Of a stretch of 64,000 nt of DNA, positions 50,723 to 59,825 are shown one piece after another. A program made the translations under genes and the position numbers. Position 1 is the stretch's first letter; the number at the start of each line of letters is the position of its first letter. The notes below the pieces were generated by a model, which was not told where the DNA came from, searched no databases, and worked only from the letters and a program-made list of their open reading frames with translations. The stretch is from Novosphingobium resinovorum (lineage in GTDB: Bacteria > Pseudomonadota > Alphaproteobacteria > Sphingomonadales > Sphingomonadaceae), in contig NZ_CP017075.1 of the NCBI RefSeq assembly GCF_001742225.1, forward strand, positions 2,790,001-2,854,000. Reading direction: 5' to 3'.

Positions 50723-52540
50723 TTACGCGCGATAAAGCGCGTCTAACCGAGTGCCGTACCGTTCCTTGAGCTTGTGCCGCCGGATCTTGAGACTCGGCGT
50801 CATTTCCTCGTTCTCGATCGAGAACGGCTCGTCGGCGAAGGCGTATTGACGCACCTTCTCGATCACCGAGAGGTCGGCGTTGACCCGGTCGATCGCATTG
50901 CGCAGCGCGGTGCGGAACGCCGGAAGCCCCTGCAGCTTGCGGAAATCGAAAGTCTCGCCGTTATCCCGTGCCCACTGCAGCGCCCAGTCGGCGTCGGGTA
51001 CGATCAGGCCGACGATGTAGGGCTTGCGGTCACCGTAGACCATCGCCTGCGCGATCTCCGGCTGGAGCGTCAGCATCGATTCGACCTTCTGCGGAGAGAC
51101 GTTGTCGCCCTTGTCGTTGACGATCATGTCCTTCTTGCGGTCGGTGATGGCAATGCGCCCGCGATCGTCGATATGGCCGATGTCGCCGGTATGGAGCCAG
51201 CCGTCCTTGAGCACGTTCGCCGTCGCCGCCTCGTTCTGCCAGTAACCCGACATCACGAGTTCCCCGCGCACGAGAATCTCGCCGTCCGCGGCGATCCTGA
51301 CCTCGACCCCGCGCATCGGCGGGCCGACGGTGTCGAACTTCACGCCGGCAGCAGGACGGTTGCAACTGATGATCGGCCCCGACTCGGTCTGGCCGTAGCC
51401 CTGCAGCAGCGTCAGCCCCATCGCGTCGAAGAATACGCCGATCTCCGGATTGAGCGGCGCCCCGCCCGAAACCAGCGCCTTCATCCGCCCGCCGAAGCGG
51501 GCGCGGATCTTGGGCCGGAGGGTCCGCTCGATCACCAGGTCGAGCGGATAGTCGAGCAGCCCGCGCTTGCCGTTCAGACGGCGCATGCCCCCACCGATCG
51601 CCCAGTCCATGAGGCGGTTGGCAACCGCACCCTGCTTCTCAATCTGCTTCATGATGCGGGTGCGCAGCACCTCGAACAGGCGCGGCACCACGACCATCAC
51701 GGTCGGGCGCACTTCCTCGATATTGGCGGCGAGCTTGTCGAGGCCTTCCGAATAATAGATCTGCCCGCCCAGCCCGATCGGCAGCCACTGGCCGCCGGTG
51801 TGCTCGTAAGCGTGGCTGAGCGGCAGAAACGAAAGGAAAATCTCGCGCTTGTCCGGTCCCCGATCCCAGCCGAAGTCCTGCTCGATGATCTGCGCGGCGC
51901 CCGCCACGTTAGACAGCAGCATGCCGTGATGCTGGCGCACCCCGCGCGGCGCGCCGCCGGTGCCGCTGGTGTAGATGATGCAGGCGAGGTCCGTACGGCC
52001 GATGCCCGCGATCCGCCGATCGACCTCGGCGCGCGCCGAGGTGGCATCACCTTCGAGCAGTTCGTCCCAGATATGCGTTTCATAGGCCCCGCCCTGCATC
52101 GGCACGAGCGGCTCCAGGCCGATGACCTGGCGGCACATGTCGGTCTGCACCACGGCCGGCAGCAGCGCCTTGCCCAGCTTCGCGGTCGAGACGATCGCCG
52201 CTCGGGCGCCGGAATTCTCCAGGATGTGGATGTGATCGCGCGTCGTGTTGGTGGTGTAAGTCGGCACCGTCACGCAGCCCGCCGCCATGATCGCAAGGTC
52301 GGCAAGGCACCATTCGGGCCGGTTCTCCGAGACGATCAGCACGCGCTCGCCATCCTGCAGGCCCATGCGGCGCAGCGATGCGGCGATCAGGCATACCCGG
52401 CGCGCCGCCTCGGCCCAGCTGATCGAGCGCCACTGACCATCGTGCTTGGCCCAGAGCATCGGCGCCTCGCCCAGCGCGTCGGCGCGGGCGAGGAACAGCG
52501 ACACGACGTTGGCGCTGCTGTCGAAATCGGCAATGTTCAT
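50723..52540 (-). CDS. Long-chain fatty acid--CoA ligase-like AMP-binding enzyme
   Basis: The 605-residue enzyme belongs to the adenylate-forming superfamily. The nucleotide-binding P-loop is CIIYTSGTGGAPRGVRQHH, followed by LQGYGQTESGPIISCN, GEILVRGELVMSGYW, WLHTGDIGHIDDRGRIAITDRKKDMI, and the catalytic Lys region near the C-terminus. It resembles FadD15-type long-chain acyl-CoA synthetases. The ATG at 52540 is used; the frame beyond is not homologous. Confidence 0.92.
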   Translation of the reverse strand: MNIADFDSSANVVSLFLARADALGEAPMLWAKHDGQWRSISWAEAARRVCLIAASLRRMGLQDGERVLIVSENRPEWCLADLAIMAAGCVTVPTYTTNTTRDHIHILENSGARAAIVSTAKLGKALLPAVVQTDMCRQVIGLEPLVPMQGGAYETHIWDELLEGDATSARAEVDRRIAGIGRTDLACIIYTSGTGGAPRGVRQHHGMLLSNVAGAAQIIEQDFGWDRGPDKREIFLSFLPLSHAYEHTGGQWLPIGLGGQIYYSEGLDKLAANIEEVRPTVMVVVPRLFEVLRTRIMKQIEKQGAVANRLMDWAIGGGMRRLNGKRGLLDYPLDLVIERTLRPKIRARFGGRMKALVSGGAPLNPEIGVFFDAMGLTLLQGYGQTESGPIISCNRPAAGVKFDTVGPPMRGVEVRIAADGEILVRGELVMSGYWQNEAATANVLKDGWLHTGDIGHIDDRGRIAITDRKKDMIVNDKGDNVSPQKVESMLTLQPEIAQAMVYGDRKPYIVGLIVPDADWALQWARDNGETFDFRKLQGLPAFRTALRNAIDRVNADLSVIEKVRQYAFADEPFSIENEEMTPSLKIRRHKLKERYGTRLDALYRA

Positions 52541-52614
52541 GGCGGCCCCCGGTGTATCCTTACGAACTTGTATTGTAGGCGAACGTCTAGGTGGGCTGGC
52601 GGGTTGCCACAAGC

Positions 52615-54348
52615 TTACTGCGAAACGGCGACACCTTCGGTACGCGGATCGCCCGATCCCATCAGCTTGCCGTCCACCACCAGCACCCCGTTGGTCTTGA
52701 GCGGCATCTCCATCGCCCGGACCGATGTGTGGCCGAGCGCCTGTAGCGCCGGTATCATCGCCTCCAGCGGCGAGCCCTTCTCGACGTTGATCGTGTCGCT
52801 CGGCGCGAAAAGCACGGGCAGAGCCAGCGCCTTGTCCACCGGCAGCTTCCAGTCGAGCACGCCGACGAGCGCGCGGATGACCTGAACCGGGATCGTCGCC
52901 CCGCCTGCGGCGCCGACGACGAACAGCAGCTTGCCGTCGGGGCCATAGACGATGGTGGGCGCCATCGAACTGCGCGGACGCTTGCCGCCCTCGACCCGGT
53001 TGGCGACGACCGCGCCGTCCTTTTCAGGCGCAAAGCTGAAATCGGTCAGTTCGTTGTTCAGATAGAAACCGCCGACCATGATGCCCGAACCGAAGGCGCT
53101 CTCGATCGTCGATGTCCACGAGGCCACGTCCCCCTGCCTGTCGACGACGACGAAGTGCGAGGTGCCGTGCTCGACGTAATGACGACCCACAGCCAGCTTG
53201 GGCGCGGGCAGCCCGGCGCTCACGGTCGGCATCGTCCGATCGGCGGAGATCAGCGCGCCGCGCCGCTTGAGGTACGCAGGGTCGATCAGCGCCGCGACCG
53301 GCACCTTCACGAAATCGGGATCGGCAAGGAACAGGTCGCGATCGGCATAAGCCAGCCGCTCGGATTCGGCGATGAGGTGCCAGGCGACCGGCGAGTCCGG
53401 CCCGAGCTTGCCGAGGTCGAAGCCCTGCAGCTGGATCAGGGTCGCCAGCACCGTGGTCGCGCCCGAGGACGGCGGCCCCATGCTGCAGATCCTGTAGACG
53501 CGGTACTTCGCGCAGGTGCTCGGCCGCTCCTTCGCCGCGAAAGCGGCGATGTCCGCCTCGGTCATCCTGCCGTTCGCGGGGGTTTCGGCCGCGACCTTGG
53601 CGGCGATCTCCCGCGCGAGGTCCCCCTTGTAGAACCCTTCCGGCCCCTTGGCTGCGAGCATTTCCAGCGTGCTCGCCAGCGCCGGGTTGCGGATCGTCGT
53701 GCCGACGGGGAGCGGCTTGCCGTCCGCGCCGTAGTAGATGCCTCGCGCCTGCGCATCATGGGCGCCGGTGTCGGGCTGCCGCGAGAGTGACTGGAAACCG
53801 CGCGGGGACAGCGTGAAGCCTTCGCGTGCAAGGTCGATCGCGGGCTGGAACAGGTCTGCCCATGGCAGGCGTCCATGCTCGGCGTGAATCTTCGCCGCGA
53901 GTGCGATGTTGCCCGGCACGCCGACGCTGCGCCCGCCTACGACGGCGGTGCGGAACGGCAAAGGCTGGCCCGAGGCGTCGAGGAAACGCGCGGGGGTCGC
54001 AGCCTTCGGCGCAGTCTCGCGCCCGTCCCACGATTCGACCTCGCCCTTCTCGTTGCCGAGCATCAGGAAACCGCCGCCGCCGATGCCCGAACTTTGCGGC
54101 TCGACCACGGTTAGCGCCAGCATCGTCGCGATCGCCGCGTCGGTGGCGCTGCCGCCGCGGCGGAGAATCGAGGCCCCCGCCTCCGCCGCACGAGGATCGG
54201 CAGCGCTGACCATACCGGCGTCGAAAACGGCAGGTCCGGTTACGGCAGGACTGCTCGCAGTGGGTTGCGAAGGGATGGTCGCCGTCGTCGCGGCACAACC
54301 AGAGAGGGCGAGCGAGGCAGTCAGCCCCAGGATCAGCTTTCCGGACAT
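52615..54348 (-). CDS. ggt: Gamma-glutamyltransferase
   Basis: The 577-residue protein transfers or hydrolyses the gamma-glutamyl group of glutathione. It has a lipobox signal (LALSGC), so it may be an envelope lipoprotein. The autoprocessing site and nucleophile Thr is in YVEHGTSHFVVVDRQGD at about residue 395. GIGGGGFLMLGN and PLKTNGVLVVDG match the family. It is followed 11 bases upstream, on the minus strand, by pyrD. Confidence 0.93.
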   Translation of the reverse strand: MSGKLILGLTASLALSGCAATTATIPSQPTASSPAVTGPAVFDAGMVSAADPRAAEAGASILRRGGSATDAAIATMLALTVVEPQSSGIGGGGFLMLGNEKGEVESWDGRETAPKAATPARFLDASGQPLPFRTAVVGGRSVGVPGNIALAAKIHAEHGRLPWADLFQPAIDLAREGFTLSPRGFQSLSRQPDTGAHDAQARGIYYGADGKPLPVGTTIRNPALASTLEMLAAKGPEGFYKGDLAREIAAKVAAETPANGRMTEADIAAFAAKERPSTCAKYRVYRICSMGPPSSGATTVLATLIQLQGFDLGKLGPDSPVAWHLIAESERLAYADRDLFLADPDFVKVPVAALIDPAYLKRRGALISADRTMPTVSAGLPAPKLAVGRHYVEHGTSHFVVVDRQGDVASWTSTIESAFGSGIMVGGFYLNNELTDFSFAPEKDGAVVANRVEGGKRPRSSMAPTIVYGPDGKLLFVVGAAGGATIPVQVIRALVGVLDWKLPVDKALALPVLFAPSDTINVEKGSPLEAMIPALQALGHTSVRAMEMPLKTNGVLVVDGKLMGSGDPRTEGVAVSQ

Positions 54349-54359
54349 TGCAGAAAGGC

Positions 54360-55418
54360 TTATTCGGTTCCAACCGCCTCTGCAATCGATGCGAAGCCAT
54401 CGCGGCGCATCAGTTCGAGCAAGCCCTTGTTGATGGCCTTGGCGATGCCCGGCCCTTCGTAGACCATGGCGCTGTAAAGCTGGACAAGGCTCGCCCCCGC
54501 CCGGATGCGCGCCCAGGCGTCCGCCGCATTGGCGATGCCGCCCACGCCGACCAGCGGCACCGCCCCGCCGGTCGCCTTGCGGAAATCGCGCAGGCGCTGC
54601 TGCGCCAGATCACGCAGCGGCGCGCCGGAGAGGCCGCCGGTTTCTCCCTTGTGCTGCGAGGCCAGCGGCGGCCGTGAGATCGTGGTGTTGGACACGATCA
54701 GCGCGGCCAACTGCTTGTCGATGGCGATTCGCGCGATGGCGTCGATGTCGGCGGGCTCGAGATCGGGTGCAACCTTGAGGAAGACTGGAGGCCGGTGCCC
54801 TGCGCCGCAAGCCTCGTCGCGCGATTCGATCACCGCGTCGAGCAGGCCGGTCAGCGCTGATTCGTCCTGCAGGGCGCGCAGACCCGGCGTGTTCGGACTG
54901 GAGATATTGACCGCAAGATAGCCCGCCAACGGCGCCATCAGCCGCGCCATGATCGCATAGTCGTTGACGCGGTCGGTCGAATCCTTGTTCGCGCCGATGT
55001 TGATGCCGACGACGCCCGGACGCCGCACACGCGCCTCCAGCCGGTAGACCGCTTCCTGCGCGCCGCCATTGTTGAAGCCCATCCGGTTGATGACCGCGCG
55101 GTCCTCGACCAGCCGGAACAGGCGCGGCTGCGGGTTGCCGGCCTGCGGCAGCGGCGTGATCGAGCCGACTTCCGCAAACCCGAAGCCCAGGCCGAGCAGC
55201 GCGTCCGGCACTTCGCCATCCTTGTCGAACCCGGCAGCCATGCCGACCGGGCCGGGGAAGGCGATTCCCGCCACGGTGCTGGCCAAAGCCGGATCGGTGC
55301 GCGGCGCACTGCCGGGGCCGGACAGCTTCAGGGCCTTGAGCGCAAGACCATGGGCCTTCTCGGCCTCGATTCGGAAAAGGGCGGGTCGGATGAGGGAATA
55401 GAGCACGAGCGTGCGCAT
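54360..55418 (-). CDS. pyrD: Dihydroorotate dehydrogenase (quinone)
   Basis: The 352-residue FMN enzyme links pyrimidine synthesis to the respiratory chain. It has a class 2 N-terminal membrane-associated extension (VLYSLIRPALFRIEAEKAHGLALKAL), then GMAAGFDKDGEVPDALLGLGFGFAEVGSITP, the substrate-binding NISSPNTPGLRALQ, SNTTISRPPLAS and GGIANAADAWARIRAGA. The ATG at 55418 was chosen. An unusually structured region lies between its start and sufR. Confidence 0.95.
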   Translation of the reverse strand: MRTLVLYSLIRPALFRIEAEKAHGLALKALKLSGPGSAPRTDPALASTVAGIAFPGPVGMAAGFDKDGEVPDALLGLGFGFAEVGSITPLPQAGNPQPRLFRLVEDRAVINRMGFNNGGAQEAVYRLEARVRRPGVVGINIGANKDSTDRVNDYAIMARLMAPLAGYLAVNISSPNTPGLRALQDESALTGLLDAVIESRDEACGAGHRPPVFLKVAPDLEPADIDAIARIAIDKQLAALIVSNTTISRPPLASQHKGETGGLSGAPLRDLAQQRLRDFRKATGGAVPLVGVGGIANAADAWARIRAGASLVQLYSAMVYEGPGIAKAINKGLLELMRRDGFASIAEAVGTE

Positions 55419-55524
55419 AACGCCCCCGGGAGTGTTGCTCAAACGCTTCTTCTGCTGCGGTGCGAGATGAAAAAGCCCGTTAGGGGTCATCCCGAGCCAT
55501 CCGGACCTGCGAACGTGTCGCGTT

Positions 55525-55650
55525 TATACAATAAATCGACCCATCCGGAGCATACACGAGTCCTGCGACCCGAAGGGCTCGTAGCGGGATGCGCTCGAGT
55601 TCTTTATAACTTAAGGCGGTTTCCGATTTCGATCGGGAACCGCCTTTTTT
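55525..55650 (+). ncRNA. Candidate structured non-coding RNA
   Basis: A perfect intrinsic terminator ends this segment (55613-55650). There is no plus-strand gene upstream for nearly 6 kb, so something here must be transcribed. TATACAAT (55525-55532) is a good -10 match, which would start an RNA near 55538. It contains GAGCAT..ATGCGCTC and ACGAG..CTCGT nested stems (about 55549-55595), then the terminator hairpin. I cannot assign it to a known RNA family; motifs of 4.5S RNA and the tmRNA tag are absent. It is predicted only from sequence. Confidence 0.45.
55613..55650 (+). terminator. Strong intrinsic terminator with UUCG tetraloop
   Basis: A 15-base stem (AAGGCGGTTTCCGAT / ATCGGGAACCGCCTT, one G-U pair) is capped by TTCG and followed by six T on the plus strand. 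On the minus strand the tail is TTAAGTTATA, so the plus direction is favoured. A second, weaker hairpin (GCAAGCC..GGCTTGC, 55691-55713) follows. Confidence 0.9.
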
Positions 55651-55814
55651 CGCGCTTCTTGACGGCAAGCTCCCATAGATCGACCGTTAAGCAAGCCTTT
55701 TTCCATGGCTTGCGTATCTTTTGCGACGAGCTATGGCGCGGCAGCGATCAACCGTGCGAACCGCTCGCAGGTGCGAAACGGCCATTGAAACCCGCCGCGC
55801 GCTGCACTAGGTGC

Positions 55815-55839
55815 AAATCGGAAAGAATTGATCCGATTT
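55815..55839. promoter_or_regulatory. Palindromic operator upstream of the suf operon
   Basis: AAATCGG (55815-55821) and CCGATTT (55833-55839) form a perfect seven-base inverted repeat with an 11-base spacer. It lies 27 bases before the start of the Rrf2-type regulator, the first gene of the operon. This is the likely autoregulatory site of that regulator. Confidence 0.6.
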
Positions 55840-55865
55840 AAACACAGGAACCAGAAAGCCCGTTC

Positions 55866-56306
55866 ATGCGCCTGTCGAGTATGACAGACTATGCCGTCGT
55901 CATAATGTCCGCTGCGGCGCGGCATTGCGGCACCTGTTCGCTCATCGAGCAGGCGGGCGGCAAGCGTGCGCGTATTTCCGCCGCCCAGCTGGCGGAGGAA
56001 ACCGGCCTGCCTGCTCCTACCGTCCAGAAGCTGGTGAGCAAGCTCTCCGCAGCCGGACTGATGCGGTCGTCGCGCGGTGTCGGTGGGGGTCTGCGACTCG
56101 CACGACCTCCCGCCACGATCTCGCTGGCGGACATCGTCGAGGCAGTGGAAGGGCCGATCGCCCTCACCGCCTGCATCGATCGCGCGAAAAGCGATTGCAC
56201 GCTGGAATCCTGTTGCAACGTAAAAGGCCACTGGCCGCAGGTTAATGCGGCCGTGCGCGGGGCGCTCGCCCAGGTGGCGCTGACCCAGCTCGTCGAGGAA
56301 GTTTGA
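55866..56306 (+). CDS. SUF system Fe-S cluster assembly regulator, Rrf2/IscR family
   Basis: The 146-residue regulator has the Rrf2 winged helix ([18 protein letters not shown].., [49 protein letters not shown]). Cysteines in [19 protein letters not shown] near residue 100 could bind an Fe-S cluster. It starts the suf operon and probably senses Fe-S demand at the palindrome just upstream. sufB follows after one base. Confidence 0.88.
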   Translation: MRLSSMTDYAVVIMSAAARHCGTCSLIEQAGGKRARISAAQLAEETGLPAPTVQKLVSKLSAAGLMRSSRGVGGGLRLARPPATISLADIVEAVEGPIALTACIDRAKSDCTLESCCNVKGHWPQVNAAVRGALAQVALTQLVEEV

Positions 56307-56307
56307 G

Positions 56308-57801
56308 ATGACCGAAGAAACCCTCCCCATCGCGCCAGAACGCGATCAGGCCGCACGCGAAGCCGCCGCCCGCGTCGCCGAGTACGAGCATGGCTGGTCC
56401 TCGGACATCGAGCAGGAATACGGTCCCAAGGGACTGTCGGAAGACACCATCCGCTTCATCTCGGCCAAGAAGGACGAGCCGGAGTGGATGCTCGACTGGC
56501 GCCTGAAGGCTTACGCAAAGTGGCTGGAAATGACGCCGCCGGACTGGGCGAAGCTCGATATTCCGCCGATCGACTACCAGGAATCCTACTATTGGGCCGC
56601 GCCCAAGAAGAAGGATGCGCTCGCCAGCCTCGACGAAGTCGATCCCGAGATCCTGCGCGTCTACGAGAAGCTGGGCATTCCGCTGGAGGAGCAGAAAGTG
56701 CTCGCCGGCGTCGAGGGCGCACGCAAGGTCGCGGTGGACGCGGTGTTCGATTCGGTTTCGGTCGCCACCACCTTCCGCAAGGAACTGGAGCAGGCGGGCG
56801 TCATTTTCCGCTCGATCTCCGAGGCGATCCGCGAATTCCCGGAGCTGGTGAAGAAGTGGCTGGGCCGCGTGGTGCCAGTCCACGACAACTACTTCGCCAC
56901 GCTGAACTGCGCGGTCTTCTCGGACGGCACCTTCGTCTACATCCCCGAGGGCGTGCGCTGCCCGATGGAGCTGAGCACCTATTTCCGCATCAATGCGGAG
57001 AACACCGGCCAGTTCGAGCGCACCCTGATCGTGGCTGAAAAGGGCAGCTACGTCTCGTACCTCGAAGGCTGCACCGCGCCGATGCGCGACGAGAACCAGC
57101 TTCACGCCGCCGTGGTCGAGCTGGTCGCGATGGAGGATGCGGAGATCAAGTACTCCACCGTCCAGAACTGGTATCCGGGCGATGCCAACGGCAAGGGCGG
57201 CATCTACAACTTCGTCACCAAGCGCGGCCTGTGCCAGGGCGCGCGTTCGAAGATCAGCTGGACCCAGGTGGAAACCGGCTCTGCCGTGACGTGGAAGTAC
57301 CCCAGCTGCGTCCTCAACGGCGAGGATTCGGTGGGCGAGTTCTACTCGGTGGCCGTCACCAATAACTACCAGCAGGCCGATACCGGCACCAAGATGATCC
57401 ACAACGGCAAAGGCAGCCGCTCGACGATCATCTCCAAGGGCATCTCGGCAGGCAAGAGCAACAACACTTATCGCGGCCTCGTCCGCGTAGGTGCGAACGC
57501 CGACAATGTGCGCAACTTCACCCAGTGCGATTCGCTGCTGCTCGGCAAGGAGTGCGGCGCGCATACGGTGCCCTATATCGAAGTGCGCAACCCCAGCGCC
57601 CAGATCGAGCACGAGGCGACCACCAGCAAGATCAGCGACGACCAGCTGTTCTACGCCATGCAGCGCGGCCTCGACACCGAACAGGCGGTGGCACTGATCG
57701 TCAACGGCTTCGCCAAGGAAGTGCTGCAGCAGCTGCCGATGGAATTCGCGGTGGAAGCGCAGAAGCTGCTGGGCATCAGCCTTGAGGGGAGCGTGGGCTG
57801 A
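56308..57801 (+). CDS. sufB: Fe-S cluster assembly scaffold subunit SufB
   Basis: The 497-residue protein matches Suf[44 protein letters not shown] at the start, and a beta-helix core with the scaffold Cys region KAEYCTAPMR-like sequence ([24 protein letters not shown]). It carries [14 protein letters not shown] and [20 protein letters not shown] towards the end. It forms the SufBCD complex with SufC and SufD encoded downstream. Confidence 0.97.
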   Translation: MTEETLPIAPERDQAAREAAARVAEYEHGWSSDIEQEYGPKGLSEDTIRFISAKKDEPEWMLDWRLKAYAKWLEMTPPDWAKLDIPPIDYQESYYWAAPKKKDALASLDEVDPEILRVYEKLGIPLEEQKVLAGVEGARKVAVDAVFDSVSVATTFRKELEQAGVIFRSISEAIREFPELVKKWLGRVVPVHDNYFATLNCAVFSDGTFVYIPEGVRCPMELSTYFRINAENTGQFERTLIVAEKGSYVSYLEGCTAPMRDENQLHAAVVELVAMEDAEIKYSTVQNWYPGDANGKGGIYNFVTKRGLCQGARSKISWTQVETGSAVTWKYPSCVLNGEDSVGEFYSVAVTNNYQQADTGTKMIHNGKGSRSTIISKGISAGKSNNTYRGLVRVGANADNVRNFTQCDSLLLGKECGAHTVPYIEVRNPSAQIEHEATTSKISDDQLFYAMQRGLDTEQAVALIVNGFAKEVLQQLPMEFAVEAQKLLGISLEGSVG

Positions 57802-57840
57802 CCCCCCTCCCCCGACATGAATAACGAAGGACCAGAAACC

Positions 57841-58335
57841 ATGACCGCCGCCCGCAAGACTTTGGGCATCAGCCTCGCCTCCAACGGGCCGAAGGCAGAC
57901 GCCAAGGCCAGCTTTGCCGTCACCGGCACGCGCCTCGAAACGCTGAAGGAGCGCGCCAAGGACCAGCGCCGCAACCCCAGCGAGGCGCAGAAGGCGCTGT
58001 GGGCGAAGCTGTCCGGCTCGCAGCTGGGCGGGGTGAAGTTCACGCGGCAGTCGATCGTCGGCTCGGCGATCGTCGATTTCGCCTGCCCTTCGCGCTGGAT
58101 CGTGATCCAGCTGAGCGCCGAGGATTCCAACCCCGACGTCAACGAACTGCAGGACCGCAAGCTCACCGAAGTCGGCATCCGCGTGCTGCGCTTCTCGGAA
58201 GAGGAAGTGCTCGGCCAGGTCGATACCGTGGTCCGCGAAATCAACACCGAACTCAACGTGCCCTTCGACAAGCGCTCCGCGCGCAAGAAGGCTGGCTCGC
58301 GTCCGGCAGGGACGTTCGTGAGCGACGAAGGATAA
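57841..58335 (+). CDS. DUF559 domain protein inside the suf operon
   Basis: The 164-residue protein carries a DUF559 domain, a PD-(D/E)XK/very-short-patch-repair-like nuclease fold. The DUF559 core is LKERAKDQRRNPSEAQKALWAKLSGSQLGGVKFTRQSIVGSAIVDFACPSRWIVIQLS, followed by DRKLTEVGIRVLRFSEEEVLG. The PD-(D/E)XK-type residues appear as IVDFAC and IVIQLSAEDSN; the usual catalytic E-x-D/x-K tract (typically a V-E-x-D-G-x-x-H type) is altered to QLSAEDSN, so nuclease activity is uncertain. It lies between sufB and sufC with AAGGA before the ATG at 57841 and is expressed with them. Confidence 0.85.
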   Translation: MTAARKTLGISLASNGPKADAKASFAVTGTRLETLKERAKDQRRNPSEAQKALWAKLSGSQLGGVKFTRQSIVGSAIVDFACPSRWIVIQLSAEDSNPDVNELQDRKLTEVGIRVLRFSEEEVLGQVDTVVREINTELNVPFDKRSARKKAGSRPAGTFVSDEG

Positions 58336-58338
58336 GCC

Positions 58339-59091
58339 ATGCTCAAGATCGATAACCTGACAGCAAACGTCGCCGACAAGCCGATCCTCAAGGGTCTGTC
58401 GCTCACCATCAATCCGGGCGAGATCCACGCGATCATGGGCCCCAACGGCGCGGGCAAGTCGACGCTGGGCTACACGCTGGGCGGCCGTCCGGGCTATGAC
58501 GTGACCGGTGGTTCGGTGGACTTCGCCGGGCAGGACCTGCTCGAACTCGAACCGCACGAGCGCGCTGCTGCGGGCCTGTTCCTGGGCTTCCAGTACCCGG
58601 TCGAGATCCCCGGCGTCTCCTTCGTCCAGTTCCTGCGCGAGGCGGCCAATGCCCAGCGCAAGGGCCGCGGCGAGGAACCGCTGTCGGGCGGCGAATTCCT
58701 CAAGCTGGCCAAGGAGAAGGCCGGCCTGCTGCGCATGGACATGGACATGCTCAAGCGCCCGGTGAACGTCGGCTTCTCGGGCGGCGAGAAGAAGCGCGCC
58801 GAGATGGTGCAGATGGGCGTCCTGAACCCCAGGCTGGCGATCCTCGACGAGACCGACTCCGGCCTCGACATCGACGCGCTGCGCATCTGCGGCGAAGGCA
58901 TCAATGCGATCATGCGCGCGCCCGACAAGGCGGTGCTGCTCATCACCCACTACCAGCGCCTGCTGGACTACGTGAAGCCGGACTTCGTCCACGTCCTCGC
59001 CGCCGGGCGCATCGTCAAGTCGGGCGGCCCCGACCTCGCCCTGCGCCTTGAGGAAGAGGGCTACGAGGCGGTGGTGCAGGAGGCGGCATGA
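58339..59091 (+). CDS. sufC: Fe-S assembly ATPase SufC
   Basis: The 250-residue ABC ATPase has Walker A IMGPNGAGKSTLGYTLGG, the signature NVGFSGGEKKRAEMVQM, Walker B LAILDETDSGLDIDALRI and the H-loop LITHYQRLL. It powers SufBCD. It starts three bases after the DUF559 gene and overlaps sufD by four. Confidence 0.97.
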   Translation: MLKIDNLTANVADKPILKGLSLTINPGEIHAIMGPNGAGKSTLGYTLGGRPGYDVTGGSVDFAGQDLLELEPHERAAAGLFLGFQYPVEIPGVSFVQFLREAANAQRKGRGEEPLSGGEFLKLAKEKAGLLRMDMDMLKRPVNVGFSGGEKKRAEMVQMGVLNPRLAILDETDSGLDIDALRICGEGINAIMRAPDKAVLLITHYQRLLDYVKPDFVHVLAAGRIVKSGGPDLALRLEEEGYEAVVQEAA

Positions 59092-59825
59092 ACGTCGAAC
59101 TGGCCCTCCCCACCCGCAGGCACGAGGACTTCCGCTACTCCGACATCGCGGCGCTGGGCACTGTCTGGCCGATCGTGACCGAGGAGATCGTGGTCGCCGA
59201 AGGCGCGGAGCAGACGCTTCAGATCGTCGAGACCGGTGCCGGAGCCGTCGCCCGCCACATCGCCATCACGCTCGGCAAGGGCGCGAAGTTCGATCTTCGC
59301 GTGCTGACCGCCGGGCCGGCCTATGGCCGCATCGCGGTGGACGTACGGCTGGCCGAAGGCGCCGACTTCACGCTGGGCGCGGCGCAGCTGGCTACGGCTG
59401 AGGAGACGCTGGAAATCGTCACCGAAGTGACCCACGCGGGCCTCAACGCCACCTCCGAGCAGATCGTGCGCACGGTGCTGGCGGGCAAGTCGGTCGGCAC
59501 GTACCTCGGCCGCATCGCGGTGGAGCGCGGCGCCGACGGCACTGACGCCGAACAGTCGGTCCGCGCCATGCTGCTGGAACGCACGGCGACCGCCAACGCG
59601 CGCCCGGAACTGGAAATCTACGCCGACGACGTCAAGGCTGCGCATGGCTGCGCGGTGGGCGAGCTGGACGCGCAGGGCCTGTTCTACCTGATGAGCCGTG
59701 GCCTCACCCCGCCGCAGGCCAAGCGCCTGATGCTGCAGGCCTTCATCGCTGAAGCCTTCACCGGCGCGGCGGGCGAAGAGGAACTGAGCGCGGCGGCGAT
59801 CGCCCGTCTGGAGGCGATCCTGTGA
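59088..59825 (+). CDS. sufD: Fe-S assembly protein SufD
   Basis: The 245-residue protein is a short SufD of the alphaproteobacterial type; the E. coli protein is over 420 residues. It begins LALPTRRHEDFRYSDIAALG, has a beta-helix core, and ends GCAVGELDAQGLFYLMSRGLTPPQAKRLMLQAFIAEAF, the SufB/SufD C-terminal signature with the important H(G)CAVG histidine. It overlaps its neighbours on both sides. Confidence 0.92.
   Translation: MNVELALPTRRHEDFRYSDIAALGTVWPIVTEEIVVAEGAEQTLQIVETGAGAVARHIAITLGKGAKFDLRVLTAGPAYGRIAVDVRLAEGADFTLGAAQLATAEETLEIVTEVTHAGLNATSEQIVRTVLAGKSVGTYLGRIAVERGADGTDAEQSVRAMLLERTATANARPELEIYADDVKAAHGCAVGELDAQGLFYLMSRGLTPPQAKRLMLQAFIAEAFTGAAGEEELSAAAIARLEAIL

Noticed and set aside
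50774..52885. A 703-codon open frame on the plus strand opposite the acyl-CoA synthetase
   Set aside because: It crosses the synthetase gene and its promoter region and has no domain signature.
55538..55650. The structured RNA read as 4.5S RNA, 6S RNA or tmRNA
   Set aside because: The GGAAGGNAGCAGCC-type 4.5S loop, the 6S central-bubble layout and a tmRNA tag frame are all absent, and the length of about 110 bases fits none of the last two.
56242..58992. A 916-codon open frame on the minus strand across sufB-DUF559-sufC
   Set aside because: It runs through three well-supported plus-strand genes and their gaps, has no family features, and is explained by codon bias.
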